This document shows positions 58,869 to 64,000 of a DNA stretch of 64,000 bases, piece after piece (the first letter of the stretch is position 1; each line of letters opens with the position of its first letter). The notes beneath the pieces are model-generated. The model was not told the origin of the DNA. It did no database searches and was given only the letters and a program-made list of their open reading frames with translations. This DNA comes from Hyparrhenia diplandra. Lineage: Eukaryota > Streptophyta > Magnoliopsida > Poales > Poaceae. Where the stretch lies: positions 310,001 to 374,000 of the forward strand of contig JADLZK010012615.1 of assembly GCA_015847255.1 (NCBI GenBank), read 5' to 3'. The translations under genes and the position numbers were made by a program.

Positions 58869-59973
58869 TTAGTTTGTACTTAGGAGGAGTTTGGCAAGAA
58901 TAATAAAAGGAGAGCAAGACATTTTAGAGCTATTCGGTATGAGCAATTTAGAGTTCTTCATCTTGTTCTTGTTCTCTACTTATCAATATAGTTATGGTCT
59001 TGAATTAGAGTAAAGTTCTTGTGATATAATCTTGGTTGAAGAACTAGTCTATAGTTCCTATATCATGATCTTGTCTTATAGAACTTCGTGCTTAGTCTAT
59101 CATACATACATGTTTAGACCAAAGAGCTAGATCGATATAATGAGTTCTATTCCTAGAGTTAGCCTTGGTTGATGTTGGGTTGCAGGATTGGTAGTCGTTC
59201 CTTCGGGGGGCGCTCTAGTAGAAGGACCCGGGGGGCGGGTAAGCCTTGTTAACACGCTAGAGTGATAATCACTAGTGTAGACGTGGTGTGCGGGCTAGGG
59301 GTTGCCTATCTTTTGCGGTGCATCCACGGTTGAGGGGGTAGGCGGCTTGGTCGTGACAAGCCTTGTCCGTCCCCTTGAAATCCCCCCCGCGTTGGGCTGT
59401 GTCGTAGAGCTAATTTAGGACATCGCCCTTTGGGCGTGGGCCGGTGCCCGAAGTAATTCGGCAGAGACCTTGGCTATCTTGACTTAGAATCTCTAACCAT
59501 AAAATATGTGTGTATCACGCTATCTTGACATGACTATTTAGGATATGCCCGCTCCATGTTAGACTTATTCTTTTATTCATTCTTTTATCTTTATCCTTGA
59601 GATTGGCTTGAGTGTGTGTGTCAAGTTATCCTACTACCTATTCTATTTTACCCCTATTATGAGCATTGGTCTATTATACATTCGTGTTATCTTGACCATG
59701 TCCGAATTAGAGACTTTTACACCATGCCTTCCTTTGGGAAAATATAAATAACGATACCCTGAATACTTAGGGTGAAATGCTACAATGATAGATCCGCGCT
59801 TTGCGGATGAATATCTTATTTGGCAAGATCTATCACCGTTGATGTACCTAGTGTTATCACCCCACACGGTGGTTTCACTTAGGAATGTCAACGGCGCATT
59901 TTCGGCGCCCGTTATTGGAGATGGGTTCTAAACCTGTTTCTAGTGATTGCGTTTAAGAAATGCAACAAGCATT

Positions 59974-59996
59974 TCGGCGCCGTTCTTCGGGAAGGC
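59974..59996 (+). promoter_or_regulatory. Primer binding site region, family B
   Basis: 'cggcgccgttcttcgggaag' shortly after the 5' LTR end resembles a tRNA-Asp-type binding site (GGCGCCGTT core). It is almost the same as the site next to 33050 in the Athila-like element. Confidence 0.6.
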
Positions 59997-62654
59997 ATTG
60001 GTTAAAGGGATGATCTATTAGGACATGTTCCCGATAATATGCATGTGTAGTGATCTTTGTTCATCTTAGGTTTATCTTAAAAAAATAAAATTAACTAAAA
60101 AAATCTTATAAATAAAAAAGCAAGGATATGTTATCAAGTTAGTATGCACCTTCGGGTATTCTTGTCGCTAACCATTTCAGGTGGAGACTAAGAAGAACAA
60201 AGGGGCACGCAACGCTTGAAAACATGGGGGCTACATCAACAAGAAAACTTTGATGCTCTTGGGCGGAGGGACGACTCAAAAGGAGACCTCGACCTTGCAT
60301 ACTCGACTTTTTCACGAAAGTCCAAGTGTGAGAGGGAGGACGGTGATAATACCAAGTTCCACGTACAAGGGGATCATTAAAAAAAAAGAGAAGTGAAAAA
60401 AAAAGAAAAAAAAAAGAGAGATAAATAAGAGATTAGCCTCCCCTTGCTATAAAAGGAAAAAGAAAAGAAAAAAAGGAGTTGAAAAAAAAAAGGATATATA
60501 TAGAAAAAAAAAGAAGTGTTATTGAAAAAAAAAGCGAAAAAGAAATAAGAGGAAAGAGGGAGCAAGGTTGGCCCCATATGGCCAAAATAAACAATGAAAG
60601 CACTGACTCCACCCGGCATTGCTTCCATGTAAGCAAGAAGGGATATTTCTCTCCCAAGACCTTTTGTTGCACCTAAGTGAGTTCGGTATGCCTCCCTCTA
60701 CTCCGGTGTGAGGAAGTCATTACCAAATCAAGATCATCACGCTTACCGATGCAAAGAATTATGAACTCTATCCTCAAGCTGCCGGTCAATTACACTTTCA
60801 GGTATGCAAAGGTCCAAAAAAAAAAGAGAGATAAAAAAAACAAAGAGAAAAGGGTAAAGGAAAGGAGGAACATCCTCCTTTACACCTTTGTGACCACTAA
60901 GGCCCATGGTCCATATACACTACATGTGTGTATCACCTAAGCCTTGTGGCCCGCGTGAGATGGATCATCAAGCTACCACCGCAGAGTCTCAACGTTCTTT
61001 CCTTCATGCGGTTGGTACACACACACACGTGTATACAAAGGTAATAATTCACCAATTCTTTTTTTACTCATGCTTATCTCCATAAAAAAATCATGTTTTC
61101 TTTGTTTATGAAATATGATCGGGTTTGGATGTGTTTGCATGCTATACATCCATAGGTCTTTTTTTAAATCAAGCATGGTGCTTGGGTTAAAATGGTCTTC
61201 TTTAATCAAAATTTGACATGGTGTTGATAATTGATTAATGAACCTAGGGGTCGACATCATAAACAATAGAATTACTCTTTGATGGGGATAAAGCAAGGCT
61301 AGACTTACATTTCATCTTTATCGTAGCCTTGCTTGAGTTTGAAAGGTTTGGTGAAGTTTTTTGTCCTCCCTTTATAATAAATTTCAAAAAAAAATCTTGA
61401 ACACCTAGCTTGCTCGAAATGCTCCTTCCCGCATATGCATTGAATTTTGGTAATCACGCGGAGGATGGTAAGTCCACTCGTGAATCTACCATATACTAAC
61501 CATGCAGAAAAGTCAAAGAGCACGGGGTGAAACCCCGATCCGATGAGCATTGAGCTAGCTTGGGGAGGACCCTACCAAGGTAATGAGAAACCTACACTCT
61601 CATCCTCTGTCTATTACCTTCCAAAAAAAAATGTGTTTTATAAAATATTTAATTATCAAAATAAACAAAAATATTTACTACACAAAAATCTATAAGTAAA
61701 TATTTTCAAAAAAAAACTAAAATAAAATCTTTATAAATAAAATAAATTCTTTCTGTGAAAAAAAAACTAAGAAAAAAAAATCCTCAATAAAACATATTTT
61801 CTCAATAAATTTTTAATATATAAAAAAAACAAACTATAATCATTTTGTTCGCCTTTGCAATGCCTTTATCTCCATTGGATGAATCTTGTTTTCATTTCAT
61901 GCGTCCTTTTCTATGTTGGCATGTTTTGGTTTGGAAGTTTTGGTTATTCGAATGATCATACTTCCATAGGCGTTTTTGAATTAAGCATGGTGCTTAGGTC
62001 AAAAAGTCTACCCTAATCGATTAGACATGGAGTCGAGTTTGATTATTGAATCGAGTCGCTAGTGTAGAATTTGGTCGACCATATGGACTAACCCCTACAG
62101 AATTTATCAAACATCATGAGGGTAAGTCCAAGAGGTGACAATGGAGATCGAAGTTGTTTGGTGAACCAAAAAAAAAAAAAATGATAATGATAAAATAAAA
62201 ATAAATAAAAAACCTTTGAAACCCCAAGAATGGTTGTCCCGCTCTTCTAAGATCATCACAAGACAAGCTTAGGGGAGTCTCCCCGCACGCTCAAAAGACG
62301 ACATGTTAATCAAAGATCCATTCATAGCGTTTACAAGCTAGCAACGTTCATAAACCGAAGGTAAGTTAAAAGTTAGCTTGGGGAGGACTCCCACAAAGGT
62401 AACTCGCACCTCATATTCCATTCGTTTATTTTCTTATCTTATATAAATGATGAGGTATGAGAATAAAAAAAGAGGGGAAGAAGAAAAGAGAGAGGAGACT
62501 TATTCCACTCCATATATATGTGTTGTAGAAATGTTTAGTTCTACCCCTGTTGAAATGATGAATAGTTGCTATGTCTTATGTTTTGCCTGTGGCTAGTTTA
62601 TAATTCGAATTTCTCTAAAGTTTGGGTTTAGTGGCTAAGTCTAAAAGCTCATCC

Positions 62655-62683
<29 letters not shown>
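62655..62683 (+). repeat. Poly(A) run
   Basis: About 28 consecutive A bases within the element interior; no adjacent retroposon end is visible. Confidence 0.85.
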
Positions 62684-62685
<2 letters not shown>

Positions 62686-62985
62686 CCGATTCATGTGGGT
62701 TGCATAGGCTCTATCTAGTCTAAGTTGTTGCCAAGTATGATATGGTACAAATGGATTTGCTATGATTTCATCCAAAAGAGAAACTTGACATCCGGGGAAT
62801 CTAATTTGAAAGAAAAGAGAAATGATATGGGCTATGCTAAAAAAAAAAAAAAAAGAGAGAGAGATGAAAAATGGACATGTGTCCAAGGGCGAGTAGAGCC
62901 CACATCTTCAAAAAAAAAAAAAAAGAGAGGGAAAGAAAGAGAGGAAATAAAAGACAAAAGTCTAGGGCGGCAGAGCCCACCTCTC

Positions 62986-62989
<4 letters not shown>

Positions 62990-63055
<66 letters not shown>
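62990..63055. repeat. (TA)n microsatellite
   Basis: About 66 bp of uninterrupted TA dinucleotides. Confidence 0.95.
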
Positions 63056-63057
<2 letters not shown>

Positions 63058-63302
63058 CCGTTATAACCGGATTCAGTTTATAACCGATTCTATCTCGCAA
63101 CCGCCCAAGGCTTTGAGAAAAGCTAAAGAGCCCCGCTACGATGAAAGGTAATAAAGTGTGAGAAAAAAGATATGCCATTTTATTCAAACTCTAGTAGAAA
63201 ATCTTATTATAACCCCCGGCACTTGTGAAACATAATCGGCATAGTAGCAACTCCCGATCAACAACCAAGTACTTATCTTTGCTCGAGGACGCCGCAAAGG
63301 GT

Positions 63303-63317
63303 AAGCTTTGGGGAGTT
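63303..63317 (+). promoter_or_regulatory. Polypurine tract of the family-B element
   Basis: 'aagctttggggagtt' immediately before the 3' LTR; one or two bases differ from the tracts at 4133 and 27598 (minus). Confidence 0.7.
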
Positions 63318-64000
63318 TGTTGACGGTCACCAACGACACATTTTTAACGCCAACATTCTACCAATAAGGGGTTGAAACTATACCTTACTACACACATATA
63401 CTTTTATAACTCACATATTTCCACTTGTAGTGTCCAAATTATTATTGAGCAGATTTATATAAGAAACAAGTGGAAAATGTACCAAAAAGGCGCCTCCCGA
63501 AAGCGCATTCCCGAAGAACATCAAGCCCAAGGGAGAAATGGACAAAACACGCAGAACCGGGCCGAGCCAACGCCTCCATGGAAGGGTAATGTTGGAAAAC
63601 ATATAAAAGATAACAAGGCCCTAAATGGACATAAGCAAAGCAAGGAGAAGAGAGGAGAAAAGCCCATAAAATATCAATATCCAAACACAAGCCCAAGAGG
63701 TCGAGGCCCGAATCCAACATGAAATGATAAACGGGCCGCAGGACATGGGTTCAATGTTTTGGGCATAACTTTCGTGATATGAAATCGGATTTCATTGAAC
63801 GAATACTTTCGAAACGAAGCTAACTCCGAGGCCCACGTGCTCATGCAAAGTTTCAGCCCAAACGGAGATCATATGGGTGCGCGCGCACCTTAGGGTGCGC
63901 CCGCACCATCGCTGAGGCCAAATCGCCCATCTTCGCCCTAGCGGCCCATCTCGACCGAAAAGTCCGGAGGCGGTGTTTGCTTGCCCGTAAGACGGTGCGG
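63318..64000 (+). repeat. 3' LTR of the family-B element (cut by window end)
   Basis: The first 683 bp match 57931-58610 almost exactly, with a few 1-2 base indels. Confidence 0.87.

Larger units (their letters stand above)
57931..59967 (+). repeat. 5' LTR of the family-B element
   Basis: 2037 bp from TGTTGACGGTCACC to AAGAAATGCAACA. Promoter: TATA box CTATAAATAG at 58663. The leader holds a long TTC microsatellite. The downstream half contains the conserved 'gggggtaggcggcttggtcgt' block (59333). Confidence 0.87.
59997..63302 (+). other. Protein-free interior of the family-B element
   Basis: 3.3 kb of A-runs, GA-runs and short unique blocks. No domain is found on either strand. Internal duplication: the 'aagcatggtgctt' block occurs at 61172 and 61983, and 'agcttggggaggac' occurs at 61557 and 62374. 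Confidence 0.7.
57931..64000 (+). mobile_element. Non-autonomous LTR retrotransposon (family B), 3' end outside
   Basis: 5' LTR 57931-59967, primer-binding region from 59974, interior to 63317, 3' LTR from 63318 past the window end. The two LTRs are nearly identical over the 680 bp that can be compared. The 3.35-kb interior lacks gag, protease, reverse transcriptase and integrase on both strands. Inserted in the MULE; the target duplication should be CTTTT (57926-57930). LARD-type by structure. Confidence 0.85.

Noticed and set aside
58663..58917. Long poly-Arg/Lys and poly-Leu/Phe reading frames
   Set aside because: They are translations of the TTC microsatellite inside an LTR.
62837..63187. 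ORFs with Ile-Tyr repeats
   Set aside because: They translate the (TA)n microsatellite.

Overview
The window is plant nuclear DNA, almost certainly from a grass. The evidence is a grass-type polyphenol oxidase gene and the dense nesting of LTR retrotransposons, Helitrons, CACTA, MULE and Pack-type DNA transposons typical of grass intergenic space. I see no rRNA, tRNA, CRISPR or bacterial features. Only one locus looks like an ordinary host gene: a two-exon polyphenol oxidase (11854-13796, +). Its frame is broken by three single-base shifts.

Layout. 1-5630: 3' part of a non-autonomous LTR retrotransposon (family A/B), holding a nested solo LTR (2383-4096, TSD GTCCC) and ending in its 3' LTR (4148-5630). 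That element sits in the 3' LTR of a minus-strand Copia element (5631-11692). The Copia element keeps gag-protease but has lost the rest of pol, and a Tekay-like Gypsy LTR (to 9411) lies inside it. The polyphenol oxidase gene follows only 161 bp after the Copia 5' LTR. 14420-19299: remnant of an Athila-like element whose internal region was invaded by a 3.06-kb non-autonomous Helitron (14679-17734). 19476-35480: CACTA-like terminal sequences enclosing a large inverted repeat of Gypsy-type LTR sequence (arms about 2.7 kb). The right arm was later split by an 8.5-kb Athila-like element (26063-34574) that has gag-protease and an ATHILA-type ORF but no reverse transcriptase or integrase.

35480-39111: a 400-bp direct duplication flanking CACTA subterminal repeats and a LINE ORF2 fragment. 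39112-about 51000: a decayed autonomous Helitron (Rep/helicase, minus strand), itself split in coding sequence by a 3.1-kb solo Gypsy LTR (44466-47568, TSD TTTGG). 51296-52665: an Athila-like LTR remnant. 53472-54662: a small Pack-type DNA transposon carrying an acyl-activating-enzyme exon. 54690-57930: a degenerate MULE with a solo LTR (55324-56644) inside its coding sequence. 57931-64000: a family-B non-autonomous LTR element with 2-kb LTRs and an A-rich, protein-free interior, running off the window.

How the parts relate: the A/B family and the Athila-like element share the same primer-binding-site layout and a similar polypurine tract. The protein-free family could therefore have been mobilised by Athila-like machinery (inference). 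The two LTRs of the youngest element differ mostly by 1-3 base indels, and the polyphenol oxidase gene is broken by single-base indels. Uncorrected long-read consensus errors should be considered before any of these frameshifts is read as biology.
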